Assembly (NCBI GenBank): GCA_016550425.1
Contig: JABXGS010000035.1
Span: forward strand, 1 to 5,326
Direction of reading: 5' to 3'
Origin: an archaeon
GTDB taxonomy: Archaea; Asgardarchaeota; Hermodarchaeia; Hermodarchaeales; Hermodarchaeaceae
Length of the DNA stretch: 5,326 nt
Shown here: in pieces, positions 1-5,326 of the stretch
How positions within the stretch are numbered: position 1 is the stretch's first letter
Layout: the number at the start of each line of letters is the position of its first letter
Notes under the pieces: generated by a model
Told to the model about the DNA's origin: nothing
Database searches by the model: none
Seen by the model: only the letters and a program-made list of their open reading frames with translations
Made by a program: the position numbers and the translations under genes

Positions 1-473
1 ATGACATCCTCAACCTGATAATATTCTCCTTTGAAGGTGAACCGCTCATTCTCCCAAATCCCTCGAATAATTTGGATCGCTTCAGTCATTTGTTGAATCC
101 GAACTTTTGGAGTAGGGAAAGGATATCCGTAAGCCTGGTATTCAATTTCTTTCCATCCTGCCCCTATACCAAACTCTAACCGCCCCTTTGACAAGAAATC
201 TAATGATGTCGCCATCTTAGCGGTTAGAGCGGGATTGCGGTAACTCTGACAAAACACCATACTCCCAACCCGGATCGTGGGGTTTTGCTGAGTTAAAGCT
301 GTCATAAGTAACCATGGGTCTAAGAGCACTCGATCAGTGGATACTTTATCCAACATGAAATGATCCGAAAACCAAATTGTGCCAAATCCATTTTGTAAAG
401 CAACATCAGATATTGAGGAAACTTCTTCAAAGGTGTAACCTAACTGTGGCTCGATTTGCACTCCAAACTCCAT
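1..473 (-). CDS. LLM-class F420-dependent oxidoreductase, N-terminal part (3' end beyond the window)
   Basis: Reading the minus strand from ATG at 473 gives 157 uninterrupted residues up to the left edge. The protein opens MEFGVQIEPQLGYTFEE, followed by TIWFSDHFML (residues 32-41) and RLEFGIGAGW (98-107), then a KEIEYQAYGYPFP segment and an IQIIRGIWENERFTFKGEYY segment. These are hallmarks of the luciferase-like monooxygenase (TIM-barrel) superfamily, in the branch usually annotated as F420-dependent oxidoreductases. Such enzymes use reduced or oxidised deazaflavin F420 (some use FMN) for hydride transfer in the cytoplasm; the substrate cannot be told from this fragment. Roughly half of a typical 280-340 residue protein is visible. 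The start is supported by the family-like N-terminus and an in-frame TGA not far upstream with no other ATG between; a GGAG lies about 14 bases upstream of the ATG, which is rather distant. It is divergent from tldD. Family call is firm, cofactor choice is inferred. Confidence 0.9.
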   Translation of the reverse strand, partial: MEFGVQIEPQLGYTFEEVSSISDVALQNGFGTIWFSDHFMLDKVSTDRVLLDPWLLMTALTQQNPTIRVGSMVFCQSYRNPALTAKMATSLDFLSKGRLEFGIGAGWKEIEYQAYGYPFPTPKVRIQQMTEAIQIIRGIWENERFTFKGEYYQVEDV

Positions 474-532
474 TCTAAATTCACTAACTCCTTCAGTTGC
501 CTGAAGATATCAAACGCGGTTGGTGAGGTCGG

Positions 533-550
533 CTTATATATTATAAATTT
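533..550. promoter_or_regulatory. Probable archaeal TATA element in the divergent tldD / LLM intergenic region
   Basis: The 118-base gap between the two divergent start codons holds one strongly AT-rich block, CTTATATATTATAAATTT. CTTATATA at 533-540 resembles the archaeal TATA box; placing the start site about 25 bases downstream puts transcription near 562-566 and leaves a short leader containing the tldD ribosome binding site. Read on the minus strand the same block gives TTTATAAT and ATATAA, so it could also serve the LLM gene with a leader of roughly 45 bases. No clear purine-rich BRE precedes it on the plus strand. Position and composition are seen; promoter function and bidirectionality are inferred. 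Confidence 0.5.
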
Positions 551-577
551 GCTAGCCCTGAGCAAGACTCAATCGTT

Positions 578-583
578 GGAGTG
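578..583 (+). promoter_or_regulatory. Ribosome binding site of tldD
   Basis: GGAGTG ends eight bases before the ATG at 592 and partly matches the anti-Shine-Dalgarno consensus GGAGGTGA. It supports that ATG as the start, together with a protein N-terminus that aligns in length with the TldD family. Confidence 0.5.
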
Positions 584-591
584 GACAATCC

Positions 592-2028
592 ATGCTCGAC
601 AAACTTCAGGCTGCAGTCTTGACCGGTGAGAAACTTGGCGCTGACTTTGTTGAAGCTCGTTTCGATGATTTCACCCTGCGTACACTTAGACGAATCAAAA
701 CCCGAAGTAACGATACTTGGAAAGATATCCTCTCAAAATCCCGAACGGGAATTGGAATAACCTGCTACTTCCATGGAACCCCCGGATATTCCTTCACTGC
801 CAGTGAGGAAACAGAGGATATTGAAGAAACAGTCAAACGAGCCTTTCGGATGGCTAAAGCGGCATCCGCCGCGGCTTCCCTCAAACTAGAATTTGACCGA
901 AGACCAGGAGTGAAAAGCAGACCTTCAGATACCCTCTCCGTGAAAATCCATCCTGAAACCAAAGCACAGGAATATAAAATGGATCTTATCAACCGGATGG
1001 TAGATACTGCTTCTGTATACGGGAAAGAAATGGAAAACATCACAGGAGCCTACGGAGAACTATATGGACAAAAGATTTTCACAAATAGTGAGGCATCGAA
1101 TATCGATTGGGAGTTTTTCGTCGTTGATTTGACCTGCAGAGTTACTTCGAAAACCAGTACTGGTGACATGGTATTTGCTTCAGAACGAAAAGCCGGCAGT
1201 CTAGGTCTTGAAGCCTATAACCAGAAAGGTTCCACACCTGAAGAGATTGGTGAAACCGCAGGGACAATGGCGACAGAGCAGCTTAAGGCAAAAGCCTGTC
1301 CTGCAGGTAAGTTTCCGACTCTAATTGATAACGCTTTAGCTGGAGTATTAGCACATGAGAGTTTTGGTCATCTTAGTGAAGCGGATTTCGTCACGATTGG
1401 TGTTTCTCCACTGGCAGGAAAAATTGGGACTACTCTCGGTACAGAACATGCCACCATAATTGATGGAGGAATTCCAGATATCGATAAAATCGGGGGATTG
1501 TGGCTTCCCTATGATGACCAAGGAATTCCAGCCAGCATGACCACTATTCTTGATAAAGGTGTGTTGAAGCATTTTCTCCATAACCGGGGAACCGCCCACC
1601 AATTAGAACAAGAAGTCACAAGCAACTGCAGAGCAATTCATTTTGGTTTCATGCCTATTCCCCGAATGACAAACACCTTTTTTACTTCAGGCGATTTGAC
1701 AGAAGAAGAAGCGCTTGAAGAATTGGGTACAGGTGTTTATGCGATTCAAACAGCTGGTGGACAAGTAGAAGGAGACGGGAGTTTTCTTTTCAAAGCGAAT
1801 CGAGGGTATTGGGTGGAAAATGGACAGATCCAACATCCCATTCGAGAGGTAGCGCTTTCAGGTAATATTCTTCAACTCCTTCAACGGATTGTTGGAGCTA
1901 CTCGCGACCTTGACTTGTGGGGAACATATTTCGGCGGATGCGGAAAAAGCGGACAACATCCATTACCCACAGGTCTTGGTGGACCAAAACTGCTCATAGA
2001 GGATGTGACCTTCGGAGGAAAAGCGTAG
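592..2028 (+). CDS. tldD: TldD-family metalloprotease, catalytic subunit
   Basis: The 478-residue product matches the size of bacterial TldD (about 480). It contains HESFGH at residues 255-260, the HExxxH metal-binding and catalytic motif specific to this family, followed by the SEADF segment. The C-terminus has GGCGKSGQHPLPTGLGGP with Cys450 at the position of the Cys that completes the His-His-Cys metal site in known TldD structures, then the typical VTFGG ending. The approximate order is an N-terminal PmbA/TldD domain (to about 90), a middle domain (about 120-230) and the large C-terminal domain (about 235-475). In E. coli the TldD-TldE complex trims unfolded peptides in a cavity, finishing microcin B17 maturation and degrading the CcdA antitoxin; the archaeal substrate is unknown. 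All catalytic residues are present and there is no frameshift. It is first of a two-gene unit with tldE, and the site is cytoplasmic (no signal peptide seen). Start chosen by the upstream GGAG and promoter spacing. Confidence 0.95.
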   Translation: MLDKLQAAVLTGEKLGADFVEARFDDFTLRTLRRIKTRSNDTWKDILSKSRTGIGITCYFHGTPGYSFTASEETEDIEETVKRAFRMAKAASAAASLKLEFDRRPGVKSRPSDTLSVKIHPETKAQEYKMDLINRMVDTASVYGKEMENITGAYGELYGQKIFTNSEASNIDWEFFVVDLTCRVTSKTSTGDMVFASERKAGSLGLEAYNQKGSTPEEIGETAGTMATEQLKAKACPAGKFPTLIDNALAGVLAHESFGHLSEADFVTIGVSPLAGKIGTTLGTEHATIIDGGIPDIDKIGGLWLPYDDQGIPASMTTILDKGVLKHFLHNRGTAHQLEQEVTSNCRAIHFGFMPIPRMTNTFFTSGDLTEEEALEELGTGVYAIQTAGGQVEGDGSFLFKANRGYWVENGQIQHPIREVALSGNILQLLQRIVGATRDLDLWGTYFGGCGKSGQHPLPTGLGGPKLLIEDVTFGGKA

Positions 2029-2032
2029 GCCC

Positions 2033-2039
2033 GGAGATG
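2033..2039 (+). promoter_or_regulatory. Ribosome binding site of tldE
   Basis: GGAGATG, seven bases before ATG 2047, is a near match to GGAGGTG. It lies wholly in the 18-base gap after the tldD stop, indicating co-transcription with its own translation initiation. The ATG contained in this motif (2037) is immediately followed by TAA, so it is not a start. Confidence 0.6.
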
Positions 2040-2046
2040 TAATCTG

Positions 2047-3438
2047 ATGGAGTATGAACAGATAAAGAACAACCTACTCGCTGAGATAGATTCTGGTTTG
2101 AAATTTGCCCAATCTCAAGATAGCGCAGCCAATTTTGAACTTTTTTTGTATTACCGTAGTGAATCTAATGTAGAAATCAAACAAGGCGTTGTTGAAGCGA
2201 CAGATGGAATAGTAGCGGGAAATGCAGTCCGGGTGGCTAAAGATCAGCGTGTTAGTTTCTCTTCTTCGAGTGGAATCACTCCGTCACAGATTCAAAGGAG
2301 CGTTAATGCCGCTTTAGCGAGTTTGAAAGCAACCTCAGAAAGGGACACCCGCTTCAAAGGTTTCTGTGAACCCAAACCACCAGGTAAAGAAGGGAAATTC
2401 TCTCATGAAATTTTAGAACTATCCACCGATGATTTAGTAAAGATGTCACTTGAACTCATCGGAGACATGACTAGTGTAAATGGGCGTGTTCTTGCGGCTG
2501 TTGCGTGTGAAAGGACATGGGGTGGATTCGCCATTGGTAACACTTTGGGAGTACAACAGGCATCTTGCTCCGCGTATAATGCTTGCAGTGCATATGCAAT
2601 GGCAATTGACGGAGATCAGCGAAAGACAGCGTCTGAAGAGTTAGTTACCCGTGAAAAAGCCCTTGATGTTACCGGAATTGGAAAAAAAGCAGCAACGAAA
2701 GCGATTAACTTACTTGGAACCAAAAAATTCAATCGAACGACAAATCTACCTACGCTTTGGGTACCTTGGGCAGCATCCAGCTATATTCTCTCGAGTCTTC
2801 AACAAGCAGCAAAAGGACAAGCTGTAGTTGAAGGATTATCTCCTCTAAGTGATAGACTTGGCGAAAAAATTGCCTACCCCAGTTTCACCCTTATTGATGA
2901 TGGACAGGATCCCTTAGGCATCTCAACTGAAGCCATTGATGCAGAGGGACACCCTCAAGGAAAAACGAGCATCATCGAGCAAGGTGTTTTGAAAGGATAT
3001 CTCTTCGACTCCTATTATGGTCGAATTGCTGGAAAAGACTCAACGGGTAATTGTGCTCGTTCCGGTGGACCATTTGGGTCGCGATTACCCTATGAAGAAG
3101 CCCCCAGCATCTTTAGCAAAAACTTAGAAGTTACTCCTGGGAATAAAACCCTTGAAGAGCTCATAGCATCAATTGATGGCCAAGGAATATTGATCACAGA
3201 TATTCCTATTGGAATATTCCATAGCTCAGTTGCAACTGGTGAATTCTCAGTGGTAGCGAATTCTGTATTTCTCATTGAAGATGGTGAAAAGAAACACCCC
3301 CTCGAACCGGTGTCAATTGCAGGGAATTTCTATCAAGGGCTAAAACAACTTCGAGGTGTCGGCAATGATATTGAAATTACCTCATTATTTGTCACAACAC
3401 CCAGCTTACTAATTGATGGATTTTCCATCACTAGTTAA
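2047..3438 (+). CDS. tldE: TldE/PmbA-family protein, non-catalytic partner of TldD
   Basis: The 463-residue product is homologous to TldD but lacks the HExxxH motif, as is usual for TldE (PmbA; about 450 residues in E. coli). Visible family features are the N-terminal segment with VEIKQGVVEATDG, the C-terminal domain stretch FTLIDDGQDPLGIST followed by DAEGHPQGKTSIIEQGVLKG, and the DSTGNCARS segment around residues 331-339. The protein ends with VTTPSLLIDGFSI, the PmbA-type C-terminus. In studied bacteria TldE forms a heterodimer with TldD and helps build the cavity into which unfolded peptide is drawn, without binding the catalytic metal itself. Its position 18 bases behind tldD keeps the pair in one operon, consistent with stoichiometric production. 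No truncation, frameshift or signal peptide is seen. The assignment as TldE rather than a second TldD rests on the absent metal motif. Confidence 0.93.
   Translation: MEYEQIKNNLLAEIDSGLKFAQSQDSAANFELFLYYRSESNVEIKQGVVEATDGIVAGNAVRVAKDQRVSFSSSSGITPSQIQRSVNAALASLKATSERDTRFKGFCEPKPPGKEGKFSHEILELSTDDLVKMSLELIGDMTSVNGRVLAAVACERTWGGFAIGNTLGVQQASCSAYNACSAYAMAIDGDQRKTASEELVTREKALDVTGIGKKAATKAINLLGTKKFNRTTNLPTLWVPWAASSYILSSLQQAAKGQAVVEGLSPLSDRLGEKIAYPSFTLIDDGQDPLGISTEAIDAEGHPQGKTSIIEQGVLKGYLFDSYYGRIAGKDSTGNCARSGGPFGSRLPYEEAPSIFSKNLEVTPGNKTLEELIASIDGQGILITDIPIGIFHSSVATGEFSVVANSVFLIEDGEKKHPLEPVSIAGNFYQGLKQLRGVGNDIEITSLFVTTPSLLIDGFSITS
3184..3220. repeat. Inverted repeat plus palindrome inside tldE
   Basis: GGAATAT (3184-3190) is mirrored by ATATTCC (3200-3206) across a nine-base spacer, and the perfect palindrome GGAATATTCC follows at 3211-3220. 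The stretch encodes an Ile-rich part of TldE, so ATT/ATA codons may produce the pattern by chance. No regulatory role can be claimed. Confidence 0.3.
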
Positions 3439-3476
3439 AACCATTATCATTCCAACTGAAATTTCTGCTCAAATCC

Positions 3477-3483
3477 TTTTAAA
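3477..3483 (+). promoter_or_regulatory. Possible TATA box for the PurM-like gene
   Basis: TTTTAAA lies 57 bases before ATG 3540. A start site some 25 bases downstream (about 3505) would leave a leader of about 35 bases carrying the GAGGTG ribosome binding site. The 101-base gap (3439-3539) holds no ORF and is long for this strand, which fits an independent promoter, but the motif is weak and read-through from tldDE is equally possible. Confidence 0.3.
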
Positions 3484-3490
3484 CCACAAC

Positions 3491-3496
3491 TTTTTT
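3491..3496 (+). terminator. Possible T-tract terminator after tldDE
   Basis: Six consecutive T residues occur 53 bases after the tldE stop with no convincing hairpin before them. Archaeal RNA polymerase can terminate at T-rich tracts, so this may end some tldDE transcripts. A single T6 is marginal evidence. Confidence 0.2.
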
Positions 3497-3522
3497 CGAA
3501 GTTCAGATACTCGATTCCCTTA

Positions 3523-3528
3523 GAGGTG
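3523..3528 (+). promoter_or_regulatory. Ribosome binding site of the PurM-like gene
   Basis: GAGGTG is an exact six-base part of GGAGGTGA and ends 11 bases before ATG 3540, slightly distant but the only good match in the gap. It supports ATG 3540 as the start. Confidence 0.5.
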
Positions 3529-3539
3529 TCTGAATTCCG

Positions 3540-4583
3540 ATGCCCGAAACACTCACATCCATCATATCTGAGGTAAAAGACTATTGGGGATTACGCCGTA
3601 AACAACCCATTGGCCAACTAGTAAAAATTCTGCGGAAAGAAGGCTTCAAATGCCCACATGTTCTTTCATCAATTGGCGAAGATTCGGCTGCTATTGATTT
3701 GGGAGGAAATAACCTTATTTTACTTTCAACTGATGCGGTCATCCCCGAATTAGCTGAATCGAAACCATATGCCGCAGGGTATTCGTCGATCTTAGTCAAT
3801 GTCAACGATATCTATGCGGCTGGAGGCCGACCGATTGTTGCTATGGTGAATATTGCCTTCACCAAGATGGAAGCGGGAGTCAAGTTTATGGAGGGAATCT
3901 GTACAGCGGGTCAGAAATTCAAAGTTGAGGTCGTTCGCGGTCACACTACCCCCTTCGCTCCTGTTAACGGAGTTAGTGCCTCGATTTGCGGAACAGTGGC
4001 CCGTGAGTCATACATTAGTGCGGGTGGAGCACAGACCGGTGATGAGTTAATTTTAGCTGTAGATTTAAACGGACGGATTTCCCCGAATTATGAATTTGGA
4101 TGGGATACAACATCTATTAAGACCTCAGAAGAGGTTCTGAGACGCTATGAGGCGATGCGAGTTCTTGCTGAAAGACGAATGCTTTCAGCGTCTAAGGATT
4201 TGAGTAATGGTGGAATCATCGGAACTACACTGTTAATGCTTGAATATGGGCAAAAGGGAGCATTGATTGACCTGGCAACAATCCCAATTCCAAATGGGCT
4301 TGATCTAATTACTTGGCTGAAAATGTATATTTCAACAGGCTTTGTGGTCTCTACTATCCCAGAGAAATCCAAGGAGGTGATAGCCACTTTTAGAAAACAT
4401 GGATTGACAGCTGTACGGATTGGAACAGTAGATGCATCACAAAAACTAACGGTCGAGTATAAAGGCGAAGCTAATACGATTTTTGATTTCGCTCAAGAGT
4501 CAATTGTAGCGCCACCACCGCCCCCTCAATTGAATCGGATAGCTCCTCGCAAATCAAGGGAAAAACAAGGAGAGAGACCCTAA
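3540..4583 (+). CDS. AIR-synthase-related (PurM superfamily) ATP-binding protein
   Basis: The 347-residue product has the landmarks of the PurM/ThiL/SelD/HypE superfamily: GEDSAAI at residues 46-52 (compare GDDAA in ThiL and SelD), STDAV at 63-67, VNVNDIYAAGGRP at 86-98 and SKDLSNGG at 218-225 in the C-terminal AIRS domain. Members bind ATP and metal in the acidic, Gly-rich N-terminal loops and make a phosphorylated or activated intermediate. The N-terminal GLRRKQPI segment and VNVNDI..AGGRP are most like the 'AIR synthase-related' group that includes methanogenesis marker protein 2 and the sll0787 type, rather than true PurM (purine synthesis), ThiL, SelD or HypE; this is from memory, not an alignment. 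The substrate is unknown. The tail is odd: five prolines (325-329) followed by a basic stretch ending KSREKQGERP, probably disordered. It is downstream of tldE by 101 bases on the same strand and may share its transcript or have its own promoter. Confidence 0.85.
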   Translation: MPETLTSIISEVKDYWGLRRKQPIGQLVKILRKEGFKCPHVLSSIGEDSAAIDLGGNNLILLSTDAVIPELAESKPYAAGYSSILVNVNDIYAAGGRPIVAMVNIAFTKMEAGVKFMEGICTAGQKFKVEVVRGHTTPFAPVNGVSASICGTVARESYISAGGAQTGDELILAVDLNGRISPNYEFGWDTTSIKTSEEVLRRYEAMRVLAERRMLSASKDLSNGGIIGTTLLMLEYGQKGALIDLATIPIPNGLDLITWLKMYISTGFVVSTIPEKSKEVIATFRKHGLTAVRIGTVDASQKLTVEYKGEANTIFDFAQESIVAPPPPPQLNRIAPRKSREKQGERP

Positions 4584-4592
4584 TCATAAATA
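4584..4592 (+). promoter_or_regulatory. Possible TATA box for the coiled-coil/winged-helix gene
   Basis: TCATAAATA begins just after the stop of the PurM-like gene; a start site about 25 bases on (near 4613) would leave a short leader with the GGTGA site. The 54-base gap is also compatible with simple co-transcription, so this is tentative. A second AT-rich motif, CTATAT at 4611-4616, lies too close to the start unless the message is leaderless. Confidence 0.25.
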
Positions 4593-4627
4593 GAGGAACG
4601 CCCCACAATTCTATATGGAAAATACAG

Positions 4628-4632
4628 GGTGA
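4628..4632 (+). promoter_or_regulatory. Ribosome binding site that decides the start at 4638
   Basis: GGTGA matches the core of GGAGGTGA and lies five bases before ATG 4638. A GTG at 4629 is in the same frame, three codons upstream, but it sits inside this motif and has no ribosome binding site of its own, so ATG 4638 is preferred. Confidence 0.55.
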
Positions 4633-4637
4633 GTAAT

Positions 4638-5240
4638 ATGGCAACAAAGAAGTCTAATGAAAAAGATTACACCGATGAAGTGGCAAAAGCAACAAAACGC
4701 ATCCAAAAGATTGTCAAAGACATGAATAGGGAGCTTTTAGAACAGCGTGAATTCAACCTAACCTCCCAGACCCGGTTTGAAGAATTAACTCAAGAGTTAC
4801 AAACGAAAGACGCAACAATCGAACGCCTCGAACGGACTATCGCAGAGTTAAAAGAATCGGCTGATCAAACAACCGATCTTATGGTAAAAAATCGTGCGAT
4901 GGAATCGGAGCTTAATGCGATTAAGAGTCAATTAGAAAAAATGTCTGATACATATAAAGAGCTTGTCGCTGAACACGAAGCGTCGATTCCAGTCCAAGAG
5001 TTATTAGCTCTTTACATCGCTTTGCTTGAAGATGTCTTTTATGCCCAACCACATGCCAAGACCCTGTTTTTACTTCATGGACGCAAGAAGGAAATGACGC
5101 GTGAAGAAATTGTAAAAACTGCAGGACATGAAGCCACAGCCATTAGAAAAGCTTTGGGTGATCTCTCTCGGGCTAATCTAATCGATTATAATGTGGAAAC
5201 AGGGAAAGCCCAATTGAAAAAACGCCTTTACCCCACTTAG
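4638..5240 (+). CDS. Uncharacterised coiled-coil protein with C-terminal winged-helix domain
   Basis: I do not recognise this gene. From ATG 4638 it encodes 200 residues. Residues about 5-115 are highly charged, rich in Glu, Lys, Gln and Leu with heptad-like spacing (for example ATIERLERTIAELKE), predicting a long coiled coil after a Lys-rich N-terminus. Residues 117-200 look globular: a helix IPVQELLALYIALLEDVFY, a short FLLHGRKK segment, then MTREEIVKTAG and AIRKALGDLSRANLIDYN with a turn and strand VETGKAQLKK, the order of a winged helix-turn-helix (about 153-195). Such a layout suggests an oligomeric DNA-binding or adaptor protein, but winged helices also mediate protein contacts. There is no signal peptide or membrane segment. 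It follows the PurM-like gene by 54 bases on the same strand, so co-expression is possible. The alternative GTG start at 4629 would add three residues. Confidence 0.8.
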   Translation: MATKKSNEKDYTDEVAKATKRIQKIVKDMNRELLEQREFNLTSQTRFEELTQELQTKDATIERLERTIAELKESADQTTDLMVKNRAMESELNAIKSQLEKMSDTYKELVAEHEASIPVQELLALYIALLEDVFYAQPHAKTLFLLHGRKKEMTREEIVKTAGHEATAIRKALGDLSRANLIDYNVETGKAQLKKRLYPT

Positions 5241-5326
5241 ACCTTCATATCTGTTAGTAACTGGTTGAAGCGCGGTAAATTATGGAGAGTCGATGTAAGG
5301 GCGCTGATGTAGCGGCTAAGCTCAGC
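5237..5326 (-). CDS. Probable C-terminal end of a convergent gene (5' part beyond the window)
   Basis: On the minus strand the frame entering at 5326 stays open for 29 codons and ends at TAA (5239-5237). The peptide begins AELSRYISALTSTLHNLPRF and ends NQLLTDMKV, an amphipathic, protein-like sequence without obvious low complexity. Its stop overlaps the stop of the upstream plus-strand gene in the four bases TTAG (5237-5240), a compact convergent arrangement common in dense genomes. The fragment is too short to assign a family, and an open frame of this length could arise by chance. The competing reading is a plus-strand ORF beginning ATG 5282 (MESRCKGADV...), also open to the edge but with no ribosome binding site. 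Confidence 0.45.
   Translation of the reverse strand, partial: AELSRYISALTSTLHNLPRFNQLLTDMKV

Noticed and set aside
765..2072. Several minus-strand open frames (61-92 residues) opposite tldD and tldE
   Set aside because: They lie fully or almost fully inside well-supported genes on the other strand, have no recognisable motifs or ribosome binding sites, and are expected as shadows.
3439..3539. Possible small peptide gene (TldDE substrate) in the gap after tldE
   Set aside because: No frame with a start, a ribosome binding site and more than a few codons is present; the gap looks regulatory only.
3853..4050. A 65-codon plus-strand frame inside the PurM-like gene
   Set aside because: It overlaps the GG-motif region of a clearly conserved protein in another frame, and its Arg/Ser-rich translation resembles no protein.
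5303..5326. GCTGA...TCAGC inverted repeat and a possible tRNA or C/D-box RNA at the right edge
   Set aside because: The five-base arms are short, spacing of the supposed acceptor, U8 and D-stem positions does not fit a tRNA, and no paired C and D boxes are seen.
5282..5326. Plus-strand gene start ATG 5282 (MESRCKGADV...)
   Set aside because: It is only 15 codons to the edge, lacks a convincing ribosome binding site, and conflicts with the longer minus-strand frame that ends exactly at the neighbouring stop. It is not excluded.
1..5326. Mobile elements, CRISPR arrays or defence systems
   Set aside because: No transposase, integrase, direct-repeat arrays, terminal inverted repeats or nuclease/helicase genes are visible, and base composition appears even across the window.

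Overview
This 5.3 kb window comes from a gene-dense prokaryotic chromosome of moderate GC content (mid-40s % by eye). It looks archaeal. TATA-like boxes, rather than bacterial -35/-10 pairs, lie about 50-65 bases upstream of start codons. Shine-Dalgarno matches to GGAGGTGA are common. One gene encodes an F420-type luciferase-like oxidoreductase, and another a PurM-like protein whose motifs resemble AIR-synthase-related proteins known from methanogens and other prokaryotes. I cannot name the lineage; an uncultured TACK, Asgard or euryarchaeal genome would all fit.

Layout: (1) 1-473, minus strand, N-terminal 157 residues of an LLM-class F420-dependent oxidoreductase that runs off the left edge. 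(2) 474-591, a divergent intergenic region with an AT-rich TATA-like element at 533-550. (3) 592-2028 and 2047-3438, plus strand, an intact tldD-tldE (pmbA) pair 18 bases apart, clearly one transcription unit. (4) 3439-3539, a 101-base gap with a TATA-like box, a T6 tract and a good ribosome binding site. (5) 3540-4583, plus strand, an AIR-synthase-related (PurM superfamily) protein with a Pro-rich basic tail. (6) 4638-5240, plus strand, an unrecognised protein made of a long coiled coil followed by a probable winged helix. (7) 5237-5326, minus strand, a probable C-terminal end of a convergent gene that overlaps the previous stop codon by four bases.

Functionally, TldD and TldE should form a heteromeric metalloprotease in which TldD carries the metal site (HExxxH plus a C-terminal Cys) and TldE is the non-catalytic partner. 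The PurM-like protein should bind ATP and phosphorylate, or otherwise activate, a small molecule of unknown identity. Co-orientation of these genes and the coiled-coil/winged-helix gene is suggestive, but the sequence alone does not prove they work together. No RiPP precursor, mobile element, CRISPR array, tRNA or rRNA was recognised. Most of the window is conserved housekeeping-type content; the least explained parts are the PurM-like gene next to tldDE and the coiled-coil/winged-helix protein.
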